Numbered from the stretch's first letter, positions 34,965 through 43,271 are shown. The stretch is DNA of 64,000 bases from Cellulomonas xylanilytica (GCF_007989805.1 NZ_BJUB01000002.1:62001-126000), one strand, 5' to 3'. Notes: generated by a model from the letters alone, not told the origin. Numbers and translations: made by a program.

Positions 34965-35929
34965 GGTGCGGGCAGGACGTCGGCGATCGGGAGGAAGACG
35001 TCCTCCAGGTAGCGCACGTTCGCGATCTCCTGGAAGTCGACGTGGTCCGGCACGGGCCGGCCGAGCACCGCGTCGAGCGTGAGCGACGGCATGTCCACGC
35101 CCGCCGCGATCGTCAGCGGCATCGCGCCCGGGAACCGGGGGTTCACCTCGAGCAGGGCCGGCCGGCCGTCGGCGTCGCGCTTGAGCTGGACGTTGGCGAC
35201 CGTCGTCAGCCCGATCGCGCGCGCCACGGCCGACGCGGTCTCGATGAGCTCGTCGTCGTGCACGGTCACGCCCGCCACGGCGACGCCGGAGTCCACGCGC
35301 AGGCGGGCGCGGGGCACCGCGGCGATCACCCGCCCGTCCAGCCCGGCCAGGACGTCCACCGAGTACTCGTCGCCGGGCAGGAGCTCCTGGACCAGCAGGT
35401 CCTCGTCGGCGTCGTGCACCGCGTCGAGCTCGGCCTGCGTGCCGACCAGCCGGACCCCGCGCGAGCCCGCACCGCGGCGGGGCTTGACGATGACCGGGAA
35501 GTCCCAGCCGGAGACCGCCTGCGGGGTGCCCAGCAGCTCGGTGCGCGGCACCCGGACGGTCCGCGCGCACGCCGCCGCGAGCGCCAGCTTGTCCAGGCAG
35601 GTCTCGAGCGTCTGCAGCGCGGGCGAGGCGAGGACCGTGCCGTCGGCCAGCAGCTCGTCGCGGGCGGCGGCGAGCTTGGGCAGCTCGACGTCCACCGTCG
35701 GGAAGAGGACGTCGACGCGCTCGTCGCGGCAGATCCCGCGCACGACGTCGACGAAGTCGTCGGCCCGCCCGGCGGGCACCAGGTACCGCGACCCGGCGTC
35801 CACCAGGTACAGCGCGCTGGCCCAGCGGTCCATGTCGGCGGCGATCACCTCGACGTCGCCGCGGCGCAGCAGCGACCGGATGACCGCGACCCCTGCGGGG
35901 CCCCCGGCACCCGTGACCAGGACCCTCAT
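34961..35929 (-). CDS. ATP-grasp ligase (CarB-like)
   Basis: A 322-residue ligase. The pre-ATP-grasp Rossmann part starts MRVLVTGAGGPAGVAVIRSL. The ATP-grasp core has FPVIVKPRRGAGSRGVRLV (glycine-rich, Lys), VQELLPGDEYSVDVLAG, and LLEVNPRFPGAMP with the Mg-binding Glu and Asn. It would form an amide or peptide-like bond by way of an acyl-phosphate. In this operon it could attach an amino acid or other acid to an amino sugar. Four-base overlaps on both sides bind it to the PIG-L and PHP genes. Confidence 0.9.
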   Translation of the reverse strand: MRVLVTGAGGPAGVAVIRSLLRRGDVEVIAADMDRWASALYLVDAGSRYLVPAGRADDFVDVVRGICRDERVDVLFPTVDVELPKLAAARDELLADGTVLASPALQTLETCLDKLALAAACARTVRVPRTELLGTPQAVSGWDFPVIVKPRRGAGSRGVRLVGTQAELDAVHDADEDLLVQELLPGDEYSVDVLAGLDGRVIAAVPRARLRVDSGVAVAGVTVHDDELIETASAVARAIGLTTVANVQLKRDADGRPALLEVNPRFPGAMPLTIAAGVDMPSLTLDAVLGRPVPDHVDFQEIANVRYLEDVFLPIADVLPAP

Positions 35930-37005
35930 GCGTGACCTCCGTGCTCGTCGACGACCTCGGACACGGGGGCAGCCACCACACCGGCGGCCCTCGCCTTGTT
36001 GCTCAGCATGGCGGCGGCGCGCACCGTCTCCAGCGGCTCCGCGTACTGGCCGCCGCCGAAGCGCGACCAGTAGCGGGCGGTCGCGCGCACGAGGTCGGGG
36101 TCCATGTAGTCGCGGTGCGACTGCGACTCGAAGGCCGCGAGCATCTGGAGCTTCGCCTCGAGGAACCCGTCGACCGGCACGAAGCGGGTGGGCCGGAAGT
36201 CGATCGTCGACGACGGGCTCTGGAAGCACGCCAGGGACGGGACCCGGCGGGCGGCGACGTCGACGGCCTGCCGGACGGCGCGGTGGTCCTGGTGGCGGTC
36301 GTGCTCGCTGTGCGTGTAGACGACGCTCGGCTCGACCTCGCGGATGAGCTCCTCGATCGTCGTGATCAAGCCGCCCGCGGGGTCGAGCCGCGTGTCCTCG
36401 AAGTCGTGCAGGTAGAGCCGGGCCCCGATGATGCCGGCGGCGGCGAGCGCCTCGTGCCGGCGGAGCTGGACCTCTCCCCCGATGGCCCCGCTGGACAGCG
36501 TGAGGATGACGACGGTGTCCCCGGCCGCGCGGTGCGACGCCAGCGTGGCGCCGACGCCGATCTCGACGTCGTCGGGGTGCGCCCCCACCGCCAGCACCGT
36601 CTCGGTGGCACCGTCGGCGGCGCGCTTGGCGCGGCCCTCGACCGCGAGCGCGGTGATCCGCTCCAGCAGGGTCGCGGCGGCGACGGGCTTGACCAGGAAC
36701 TCGTCGGCGTCGCGCCGCAGCGCCTCGACCGCGTAGTCCACGCTGGCGAACGCCGTCATGACCGCCACGGGTGTGCCGGCCGCCCGGGAGCGCAGCTCCC
36801 CCAGCAGGTCGAGCCCGCTCATCCCCGGCATCTGGATGTCCGTCAGCACGACGTCGAAGCTGCTCGCCGCGACCTCCGCCAGCGCGGACATCGGCTCGTG
36901 GACCACGGTCACGTCCATGCCGCCGCGGCGTTCCAGCACCGTGCGCACGTACTGCGCGGTGTCGGCGTCGTCCTCGACGACCAGCACCCTGATCTGCTCA
37001 GTCAC
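35926..37005 (-). CDS. Receiver-PIG-L fusion: response regulator joined to a zinc deacetylase
   Basis: A 359-residue fusion and the first gene of the operon. Residues 1-~125 are a complete receiver: VLVVEDDADT, VVLTDIQMPGMSG (phospho-Asp), VMTAFAS and EFLVKPV. Residues ~135-340 are a PIG-L/LmbE deacetylase with zinc motif AVGAHPDDVEIG, a middle RRHEALAAAGIIG, and HSEHDRHQDHRAVRQA with the third zinc His. PIG-L enzymes remove acetyl from GlcNAc-containing substrates. A receiver as the regulatory part of such an enzyme is unusual and suggests phosphorylation-gated catalysis. Start GTG 37005 follows GGAGGG by about nine bases. Confidence 0.88.
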   Translation of the reverse strand: MTEQIRVLVVEDDADTAQYVRTVLERRGGMDVTVVHEPMSALAEVAASSFDVVLTDIQMPGMSGLDLLGELRSRAAGTPVAVMTAFASVDYAVEALRRDADEFLVKPVAAATLLERITALAVEGRAKRAADGATETVLAVGAHPDDVEIGVGATLASHRAAGDTVVILTLSSGAIGGEVQLRRHEALAAAGIIGARLYLHDFEDTRLDPAGGLITTIEELIREVEPSVVYTHSEHDRHQDHRAVRQAVDVAARRVPSLACFQSPSSTIDFRPTRFVPVDGFLEAKLQMLAAFESQSHRDYMDPDLVRATARYWSRFGGGQYAEPLETVRAAAMLSNKARAAGVVAAPVSEVVDEHGGHA

Positions 37006-37047
37006 CCCGAGTCGCCCTCCCCAGCCGGCCGGTGTGCGCCCCACGCT

Positions 37048-37145
37048 ATAGGTCGCCCCGGGCTACGGCCCACCGGGGCTCGCGGGCCCCCGGTGCGATC
37101 CGGACCTGGACAGGCGCCCGGGTCGAGGTCCGGGGAATAGGTCGC
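37048..37145 (-). promoter_or_regulatory. Control region of the receiver-PIG-L operon with a 9-bp direct repeat
   Basis: ATAGGTCGC occurs at 37048-37056 and 37137-37145 (GCGACCTAT on the operon strand), 89 bases apart, within the 207-base divergent gap. The copy nearer the operon could contribute to a CTATAG -10. No regulator is identified. Confidence 0.3.
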
Positions 37146-37171
37146 GGGAGTGCCCTGTTGAGCGGCAAGTA

Positions 37172-37185
37172 CATGCAAACGCATG
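37172..37185 (+). promoter_or_regulatory. Inverted repeat before the LLM monooxygenase gene
   Basis: CATGC-AAAC-GCATG lies 28 bases upstream of the LLM start at 37213. Arms are only 5 bp, but the position between promoter and ribosome site suits an operator. Confidence 0.3.
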
Positions 37186-37212
37186 AACCTTCTTCACTGA
37201 GCGAGGCGCGAG

Positions 37213-38367
37213 ATGCAGTTCGGGATCTTCACCGTCGGCGACGTCACCACCGATCCGACCACCGGCCGGACGCCGGACGACACGGAGCGCGTGCGCGCGA
37301 TGCTGACCATCGCCCAGCACGCCGACCAGGCGGGCCTGGACGTCTTCGCCACCGGCGAGCACCACAACCCGCCGTTCGTCCCCTCGTCGCCCACCACGAT
37401 GCTCGGCTACCTCGCGGGCACGACGAAGAACATCATCCTGTCGACCGCGACGACCCTGATCACCACCAACGACCCGGTGCGCCTGGCCGAGGAGTACGCG
37501 ATGCTCCAGGTCATCTCCGACGGTCGGATGGACCTCATGATGGGCCGCGGCAACACCGGCCCCGTCTACCCGTGGTTCGGCCAGGACATCCGTCAGGGCA
37601 TCCCGCTGGCCATCGAGAACTACGCGCTGCTGCGTCGCCTCTGGGAGGAGGACGTCGTGGACTGGCAGGGCAAGTTCCGCACCCCGCTGCAGGGCTTCAC
37701 CTCGACGCCGCGCCCGCTCGACGGCGTGCCGCCGTTCGTGTGGCACGGCTCGATCCGCAGCCCCGAGATCGCCGAGCAGGCCGCCTACTACGGTGACGGC
37801 TTCCTGCACAACGCGATCTTCTGGCCGCTGGAGCACGCTGCGCAGATGGTGAAGTTCTACCGCGAGCGCTACGAGCACTACGGGCACGGGCAGGCGGACC
37901 AGGCGATCGTCGGGCTCGGCGGGCAGGTGTTCATGTCCAAGAACTCGCAGGACGCCGTGAAGCAGTTCCGGCCGTACTTCGACGACGCGCCCGTCTACGG
38001 GCACGGACCGTCGCTGGAGGACTTCATGCGCGACACCCCGCTGACCGTGGGCAGCCCGCAGCAGGTCATCGACCGCTACGGGAAGTTCCGCGACCAGGTG
38101 GGCCACTACCAGCGCCAGATGTTCCTCATGGACCACGCGGGACTGCCGCTGAAGACCGTGCTGGAGCAGATCGACATCCTCGCGACCGAGGTGGTCCCGG
38201 TGCTGCGCGCCGAGGCGGAGTCCGCCCGTCCCGCGCACGTGCCGGCGAACCCGCCGTCGCACGCGCAGCGGGTGGCGGCGGCGCAGGCCGCGGGTACCGT
38301 CCATGAGCAGGTCGTCGCGCAGGACACCTACACCGGCCTCCGGGCCGAAGACTCGATCTCGTCATGA
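37213..38367 (+). CDS. LLM-class flavin-dependent monooxygenase (CE1758 family)
   Basis: A 384-residue luciferase-like FMN monooxygenase. It opens MQFGIFTVGDV and has EHHNPPFVPSSPTTMLGYLA, LEEYAMLQVISDGRMDLMMGRG and FVWHGSIRSPEIAEQAAYYGDGFLHN, typical of the CE1758 subfamily. The C-terminal ~50 residues are a hydrophilic extension. It is followed directly by the cognate FMN reductase gene, so FMNH2 is supplied in situ. The substrate is unknown. Confidence 0.9.
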   Translation: MQFGIFTVGDVTTDPTTGRTPDDTERVRAMLTIAQHADQAGLDVFATGEHHNPPFVPSSPTTMLGYLAGTTKNIILSTATTLITTNDPVRLAEEYAMLQVISDGRMDLMMGRGNTGPVYPWFGQDIRQGIPLAIENYALLRRLWEEDVVDWQGKFRTPLQGFTSTPRPLDGVPPFVWHGSIRSPEIAEQAAYYGDGFLHNAIFWPLEHAAQMVKFYRERYEHYGHGQADQAIVGLGGQVFMSKNSQDAVKQFRPYFDDAPVYGHGPSLEDFMRDTPLTVGSPQQVIDRYGKFRDQVGHYQRQMFLMDHAGLPLKTVLEQIDILATEVVPVLRAEAESARPAHVPANPPSHAQRVAAAQAAGTVHEQVVAQDTYTGLRAEDSISS

Positions 38368-38387
38368 TGCTGGGGAAAGGGACCTCG

Positions 38388-39008
38388 ATGAGCGACCGCT
38401 CGATCGTCGTCATCTCGGCGGGGCTGTCCCAGCCCTCGTCGACGCGTCTGCTGGCCGACCGCCTCGCCGACGCAGCAGTCACCGAGCTCGCCGCCCGCGG
38501 CATCACCGCGCAGGTCGAGCACGTCGAGCTGCGCGACGTCGCCCACGAGGTGGTCAACATGACCCTCTCCGGCTTCGCCTCCGGCGCGCTGAAGGACGTC
38601 CTGGAGAAGGTCGCCGCGGCCGACGGCGTCATTGCCGTCACGCCGATCTTCTCCGCGTCGTACTCGGGGCTGTTCAAGTCGTTTGTCGACATCCTCGACA
38701 AGGACGCGCTCGTCGGGCGGCCCGTGCTCGTCGGCGCGACCGGTGGTACCGGCCGGCACTCGCTGGCGCTCGAGTACGCGCTGCGACCGCTGTTCGCGTA
38801 CCTGCGGGCCGACGTCGCCGGGACGGCCGTGTTCGCGGCCACCGACGACTGGGCCGACGGTGGCGGCGACGACGTCAACCCGCTCCCGAACCGCATCCGG
38901 CGCGCCGGGCGCGAGCTGGCCGAGATGGTGGCCGACCGGGAGCCGTCCGCGCCCGTCGGCCTCTACGACGCGGTGCCGTCGTTCGAGCAGCTGCTCGGCG
39001 GCGCCTGA
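38388..39008 (+). CDS. LLM-partnered NAD(P)H-dependent FMN reductase (CE1759 family)
   Basis: A 206-residue flavodoxin-fold reductase. FMN phosphate loop SAGLSQPSSTRLLADRL near the N-terminus, VTPIFSASYSGLFKSFVDILD (the P-x-Y-S-like isoalloxazine loop), and GATGGTGRHSLALEYALRPLF identify the CE1759 group that feeds LLM oxygenases. I use ATG 38388, preceded by GGAAAGGG. An ATG at 38364 overlaps the LLM stop codon (ATGA) and would add eight residues. A strong terminator follows. Confidence 0.9.
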   Translation: MSDRSIVVISAGLSQPSSTRLLADRLADAAVTELAARGITAQVEHVELRDVAHEVVNMTLSGFASGALKDVLEKVAAADGVIAVTPIFSASYSGLFKSFVDILDKDALVGRPVLVGATGGTGRHSLALEYALRPLFAYLRADVAGTAVFAATDDWADGGGDDVNPLPNRIRRAGRELAEMVADREPSAPVGLYDAVPSFEQLLGGA

Positions 39009-39020
39009 CCTCCTGCACAC

Positions 39021-39057
39021 GACGACGGCCCGACGCGATCAGCGTCGGGCCGTCGTC
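39021..39057. terminator. Terminator after the FMN reductase gene
   Basis: Perfect 16-bp stem (39021-39036 with 39042-39057) and a 5-base loop, 12 bases after the stop codon. Confidence 0.82.
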
Positions 39058-39069
39058 ATCCGTCTGCGC

Positions 39070-39114
39070 GACGACGGCGAGGACCTCGGAGGGGGAAGGG
39101 TCCTCGCCGTCGTC
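39070..39114. terminator. Second hairpin, downstream of the HesB-like gene
   Basis: Perfect 15-bp stem (39070-39084 with 39100-39114) with a 15-base purine-rich loop. It lies past the end of the convergent HesB-like gene and 12 bases beyond the first hairpin, so it probably serves the minus strand. Confidence 0.55.
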
Positions 39115-39178
39115 GTCGGAGGCCCGAGCGGGCCGGTCGTGCCCCGGCGTGCGCTCGGGCGGCTGGGGCGTGCGGTGC

Positions 39179-39457
39179 CTACTGCTGCGGGCCGAGCGTG
39201 AACATCGTGCCGTCGGGAGCGGGCTCGACGTCCAGGCGCTGGTCCGCCAGGGTCACGGAGGCCTCCGGGTCCACGTACACGCGGGTCGAGCCGTCGGTCA
39301 CGACGTCGTCGCCCGGGAACGGCTCCGGGACGAGCGCGAGCTCGAAGCCGCCCGCCTCCTGCTGCGCGATGCGCAGGCCCCCGGTCTCGTCGGGAAGGCC
39401 GGCCTTCGTGGTGAGCGTGTGGACAGCGGTACGGGCGGTGTCGGTCAGGGTGAGCAC
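39179..39457 (-). CDS. HesB/IscA-like small protein
   Basis: A 92-residue protein with the HesB/IscA fold pattern: LTDTARTAVHTL helix, GLRIAQQEAGGFELALVPEP, YVDPEASVTLADQRLDVEP. The conserved Cys residues that bind Fe-S in true IscA proteins are absent; there is no Cys at all. It belongs to the actinobacterial HesB-like group without cluster-binding ability. GTG start follows GAGGAG. Function unknown. Confidence 0.75.
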   Translation of the reverse strand: MLTLTDTARTAVHTLTTKAGLPDETGGLRIAQQEAGGFELALVPEPFPGDDVVTDGSTRVYVDPEASVTLADQRLDVEPAPDGTMFTLGPQQ

Positions 39458-39645
39458 GGGTGCTCTCCTCTCGGTTGCCGGTGGTGCCACCCTCGCGGGC
39501 GGCTCGATCGGACGTCTCCACCGTGCGCAGCCCCGGCCAGCCGATGCAACTCGGCGTCCGCTGGGCAAGACCGTGGCTGTCCAGACGCCCGTCAGGGTCG
39601 CCGTACCGGTGCGCTCCCCCTACCCTGCGCACTACCGTCGAAGGC

Positions 39646-40035
39646 ATGCCGATCCCGCTCCGGGTCGCACGGTTCAACCGCCGGGTGACCAACCCGCTGC
39701 TGGGGACCCTCTCCGACCACGTCTGGCCGATGGCGACCCTGCACCACGTCGGGCGCAGCAGCGGACGCCGGTACCGGACGCCGGTCTTCGCGTTCACCAC
39801 CCGGCGAGGCGTCGTGATCGCGCTGACCTACGGCCCCCAGGTCCAGTGGCTGCGCAACCTCGAGGCCGCGGACGGTGCGCGGATGGTGCGACGAGGACGC
39901 GTGCTGACCCTGAGCGCACCGGTCCGGCTGCACGGGGACGACGGGGCGCGGCTGGTGCCCGCGGTGATCCGCGCCGGCCTGCGGCTCATGCGCGTCGACG
40001 AGTTCGTCGAGGTCGCCGCGACGCCTCACCCCTAG
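39646..40035 (+). CDS. Deazaflavin (F420)-dependent nitroreductase-family protein
   Basis: A 129-residue split-barrel protein of the DDN family. Typical sequence is MATLHHVGRSSGRRYRTPVFAF, then VVIALTYGPQVQWLRNLEAA, the F420-binding and aspartate/Trp region. Members reduce quinones or nitroaromatics with F420H2. The ATG at 39646 has a close AAGG. It precedes a DUF1801 gene by 8 bases, probably in one operon. Confidence 0.85.
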   Translation: MPIPLRVARFNRRVTNPLLGTLSDHVWPMATLHHVGRSSGRRYRTPVFAFTTRRGVVIALTYGPQVQWLRNLEAADGARMVRRGRVLTLSAPVRLHGDDGARLVPAVIRAGLRLMRVDEFVEVAATPHP

Positions 40036-40043
40036 GAGGAGAC

Positions 40044-40418
40044 ATGGTCCGTGACGGGTACCCCGCAGGCAGCGTCGACGAGTACCTCGACGCCGTCCCG
40101 CCAGAGCAGGGCGCCGCGCTGCGGCTCGTGCGCGACCGGCTGCTCGAGGTCGTCCCCGACGCCGAACAGGTCATCTCGTACCAGGTGCCGACCCTCCGGT
40201 ACCGCGGGACCGGCCTGGTCGCGCTGTCGGTCGCGACGACGCACTGCAGCCTGCACCTCATGAGCCCGCCGCTTGCCACGGCCCTGGCCGGGGTGCTCGG
40301 CGAGGGCAAGCTGTCGGGGGCCACCCTGCAGTTCGACGCCGGCGCACCGCTGAGCGTCGAGACCGTGCGGCTGATCGCCGAGCGACGCATGGCGGAGGTC
40401 GACGCGCGGCTGGGCTGA
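40044..40418 (+). CDS. DUF1801 family protein
   Basis: A 124-residue small protein. It has SVDEYLDAVPPEQGAALRLVRDRLLEVVPDAEQVISYQVPTL (given in pieces of its helix-strand pattern), and YRGTGLVALSVATTHCSLHLM, typical of DUF1801/YdhG-like iron-chaperone-related folds. ATG 40044 follows TAGGAGGA. Co-transcribed with the F420-dependent gene. Exact role unknown. Confidence 0.82.
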   Translation: MVRDGYPAGSVDEYLDAVPPEQGAALRLVRDRLLEVVPDAEQVISYQVPTLRYRGTGLVALSVATTHCSLHLMSPPLATALAGVLGEGKLSGATLQFDAGAPLSVETVRLIAERRMAEVDARLG

Positions 40419-40439
40419 CGGTCCTCGTGCCGGCGGCGG

Positions 40440-41186
40440 TCAGCGCCCCGACGGCGAGAAGTGCTGGTAGTCCACCGGCGAGTCCCAGTCGCCGCCCCAG
40501 AGCCAGCCGGCGGCGGCGAACGCGCGGACCACCTCGTCGCCGGCGTGGATCACGCCCGGGCTGTCGGGGCGGCTCACGAACTCACGCCCCGCCCGTGGAC
40601 CCACCGACGAGCCCGACACGTACGGGTTCTCCACCGGGTTGACGTCGATCGCGCGTCCGTAGGCGTGCTCGGACCAGCCCGTGCCGCCCGTGATCGCCCG
40701 GCAGTTGAACGCCGAGGTGTTGTCCGCGTCCATCGAGGCGTCGTCGCTGGCTCCGAAGTCGTCGACCAGCCGCATGGACCGGACCGGGTAGCCGGCCTCG
40801 AACAGCGCGCGGAACACCGTGACCATGGCCTCCGCCGCGTCGGCGTGCACCACCAGCTCGCCCTGCACCTTCTCGCCCGCGAAGTCGCGATGCGTGACGG
40901 TCACGTAGCGGAGGTCCTCGAGCGGGACCGGGCAGCCCGGGCGCCACGACCGATCCATGCGGGCGGCGAGCTCGGGCGTGATCTCCGAGACGGTCGACGT
41001 GAAGTCCGGTGGTGGCAGGGCGACCACCGGCGGGTCCGGGACGTCCGGCACCGGCGGAGCCGTGACCGGCGCCGCGCTGGGGGTCGCCGTCGGCGCGACG
41101 GTCGGGGTCCGGCTCGCCTGCGACGACGCGCAGCCCGCGCACAGCAGCGCGACCACCAGCACGACGATGCCCGACCGACTCCTCAT
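40440..41186 (-). CDS. M15-family D-alanyl-D-alanine carboxypeptidase-like lipoprotein
   Basis: A 248-residue lipoprotein. The signal ends in the lipobox LLCAGC, followed by a Pro/Thr/Ala spacer (~35 residues). The catalytic domain has SEHAYGRAIDVNP (zinc His and Asp) and DYQHFSPSGR (third zinc His) as in VanY/M15 peptidases. It would trim peptidoglycan stem peptides outside the cell. ATG 41186 is 17 bases after the Cys-rich gene stop, so the two may form one operon. Confidence 0.88.
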   Translation of the reverse strand: MRSRSGIVVLVVALLCAGCASSQASRTPTVAPTATPSAAPVTAPPVPDVPDPPVVALPPPDFTSTVSEITPELAARMDRSWRPGCPVPLEDLRYVTVTHRDFAGEKVQGELVVHADAAEAMVTVFRALFEAGYPVRSMRLVDDFGASDDASMDADNTSAFNCRAITGGTGWSEHAYGRAIDVNPVENPYVSGSSVGPRAGREFVSRPDSPGVIHAGDEVVRAFAAAGWLWGGDWDSPVDYQHFSPSGR

Positions 41187-41203
41187 GCCGTCCACTATCC
41201 CGC

Positions 41204-41485
41204 TCACACCAGCCCGCGGCGGCTTCCGACGATCCCCGACGAGACCGTCGTGCCCGCCCACAGGGCCGTGTCCGTGCACCCCTCCGCGCAGTGCATCGCG
41301 CACGTCGGGCACACCCACAGGGTGTGGTGGCGGTCGACCGTGCAGCCGCACGTGACGAACCGTTCCGAGGGTCGCCCCGGCCCGTTCGTCGTCCACCGGT
41401 GACCGGCCGGGCAGCCCGACGGAGGCACCCGCACCCAGCCGCGCGGCGTCCGCTGCCACTTCGACCAGTCGATCTCCCGGACCAT
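41204..41485 (-). CDS. Small Cys/Trp-rich protein, probable zinc ribbon
   Basis: A 93-residue protein with seven Cys, including PSGCPAGH, TCGCTVDRHH, VCPTCAMHCAEGC, which form several CxC/CxxC pairs suited to one or two zinc sites. Begins MVREIDWSKWQRTPRGWVR. No membrane segment. I do not recognise a named family. It lies upstream of the carboxypeptidase-like lipoprotein with a short gap. Probably real, function unknown. Confidence 0.62.
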   Translation of the reverse strand: MVREIDWSKWQRTPRGWVRVPPSGCPAGHRWTTNGPGRPSERFVTCGCTVDRHHTLWVCPTCAMHCAEGCTDTALWAGTTVSSGIVGSRRGLV

Positions 41486-41547
41486 CGAACAAGTGTACGA
41501 GTCGGCCTCACGCGCCCGCTGTGGGTGGCGACCGACAGGATGGCCCG

Positions 41548-41901
41548 ATGGACCTCGACGACGCCCGGCAATCGGCCCTCGCGCTGCCCGAGGTGACGGA
41601 GCGGCAGAGCTGGGGGCAGCCGGCGTGGTTCCACCGGGCCCTGGTGGCTCGTATGTGGGACGAGGACCGCATCACGGTGCGGGTGGAGGACAACGGGGAG
41701 CGGCTGGCGCTGGTGGAGCAGGAGCCGTCGCTGTACTCGACCACCGACCACCACGCCGGCGCCAACCTCGTGCTGATCGCGATGGACGCGGTCGACGCCG
41801 AGACGCTCCAGGCGCACCTCGCGGAGTCCTGGTGGTGGGCGGCACCGCCGGTGCTGCGGCGCCGGTACCCGCACCTCGGGCCGCCCGCGGCGAGCGAGTG
41901 A
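41548..41901 (+). CDS. MmcQ/YjbR family DNA-binding-like protein
   Basis: A 117-residue protein of the YjbR double-wing fold: DARQSALALPEVTERQSWGQPAWFH at the start, then VARMWDEDRITVRVEDNGERLALV, and closing LAESWWWAAPPVLRRRY. Family members are called MmcQ/YjbR but have no proven function. Start ATG 41548. No obvious operon partner. Confidence 0.82.
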   Translation: MDLDDARQSALALPEVTERQSWGQPAWFHRALVARMWDEDRITVRVEDNGERLALVEQEPSLYSTTDHHAGANLVLIAMDAVDAETLQAHLAESWWWAAPPVLRRRYPHLGPPAASE

Positions 41902-41989
41902 CCGCGTCGCGCGGCCGGCCCAGCCCACTGCGGCGCCCACGGCGACGGCCTACGCTCGACGACGAACCGCGACGGGGACGAGGGAGCAG

Positions 41990-43267
41990 ATGACCGAGCC
42001 CGACTGGGTCCGACACGCGATCTGGTGGCACGTCTACCCGCTCGGGGCCGTCGGCGCGTACCCGGGCGACGCCCCCGGTCCCGACGAGCACCGGCTCCGC
42101 CGCCTGGTCGGCTGGCTGGACCACGTCGTCACGCTCGGCGCCTCGGGCGTCCTGCTGGGCCCCGTGTTCGCATCGAGCACGCACGGCTACGACACCGTGG
42201 ACCACCTGCGCATCGACCCCCGCCTCGGTGACGACGGGGACTTCGACGCCCTCGTCGCGGAGGCGCACGGCCGCGGGCTGAAGGTGCTGCTCGACGGCGT
42301 CTTCAACCACGTCGGCCGGGACTCGGCGATCGCGCGGCGGTCCGTCGACGCGATCGAGGGCCGGTCCGACGACGAGGTCTGGCTGCAGCGTCGGGAGGAC
42401 GGCGGGTTCGTCGGGTTCGAGGGGCACGACGCGCTCGTCACGCTGGACCACGCGCACCCCTCCGTCGTGCAGTACGTCGTGCGCGTCATGAACCACTGGC
42501 TCGACCGGGGCGCGGACGGCTGGCGGCTCGACGCGGCCTACGCGGTGCCGACGACGTTCTGGGCGCAGGTGCTGCCGCGGGTGCGCGCGGAGCACCCCGA
42601 CGCGTGGTTCGTGGCCGAGGTCATCCACGGCGACTACCCGGCGTTCGTGCAGGGGTCGACGGTCGACTCGGTCACCCAGTACGAGCTGTGGAAGGCGATC
42701 TGGAGCTCGATCAGCGACGCCAACCTGTGGGAGCTGGCCTGGTCGCTGACGCGGCACGACGAGTTCCTCGAGTCGTTCGCGCCGCAGACGTTCGTCGGCA
42801 ACCACGACACCACGCGCATCGCGAGCACGATCGAGGACCCGCGCCACCGGGCGCACGCGGTCGTGGTGCTGTGCACGGTCGGCGGGACCCCGACGGTCTA
42901 CGCGGGCGACGAGCTGGGCCTGCTGGGCGTGAAGGAGGAGCGCGAGGGCGGCGACGACGCCGTGCGGCGGGAGCTGGCGGTCGACGGGCCCAGCCAGGAC
43001 GACAACCCCGTCCTGCGGCTCCACCAGGACCTCATCGGCCTGCGGAGACGTCACCCGTGGCTGCACCGGGCGAGGACGAGCCAGGTCGCGCTCACCAACA
43101 CGACGTTCGTGTACGAGGTGCGGGACGGCGACGACGCGCTGCTGGTGGCGCTGAACCTGGGCGACGAGCCGCTCGCGCGGCCGGGCGGCGAGGTCCTCGC
43201 GTGCGACGACGCCAGCCGCGAGCGGGCCGACGTCGCGCCGCACGGCTGGGCCGTGGTCGCGCCGTAG
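41990..43267 (+). CDS. GH13 alpha-amylase-family enzyme, intracellular
   Basis: A 425-residue (beta/alpha)8 enzyme without signal peptide. GH13 regions are all visible: DGVFNHVGRD (region I), GWRLDAAYAVP (region II with nucleophile Asp), VAEVIHGDY (region III with acid/base Glu), and FVGNHDTTR (region IV). It is short for GH13, with a trimmed C-terminal domain (VALNLGDEPLARP). It likely acts on malto-oligosaccharides or a related alpha-glucoside in the cytoplasm; subfamily is not certain. Ends four bases from the convergent methyltransferase gene. Confidence 0.87.
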   Translation: MTEPDWVRHAIWWHVYPLGAVGAYPGDAPGPDEHRLRRLVGWLDHVVTLGASGVLLGPVFASSTHGYDTVDHLRIDPRLGDDGDFDALVAEAHGRGLKVLLDGVFNHVGRDSAIARRSVDAIEGRSDDEVWLQRREDGGFVGFEGHDALVTLDHAHPSVVQYVVRVMNHWLDRGADGWRLDAAYAVPTTFWAQVLPRVRAEHPDAWFVAEVIHGDYPAFVQGSTVDSVTQYELWKAIWSSISDANLWELAWSLTRHDEFLESFAPQTFVGNHDTTRIASTIEDPRHRAHAVVVLCTVGGTPTVYAGDELGLLGVKEEREGGDDAVRRELAVDGPSQDDNPVLRLHQDLIGLRRRHPWLHRARTSQVALTNTTFVYEVRDGDDALLVALNLGDEPLARPGGEVLACDDASRERADVAPHGWAVVAP

Positions 43268-43271
43268 GCGT

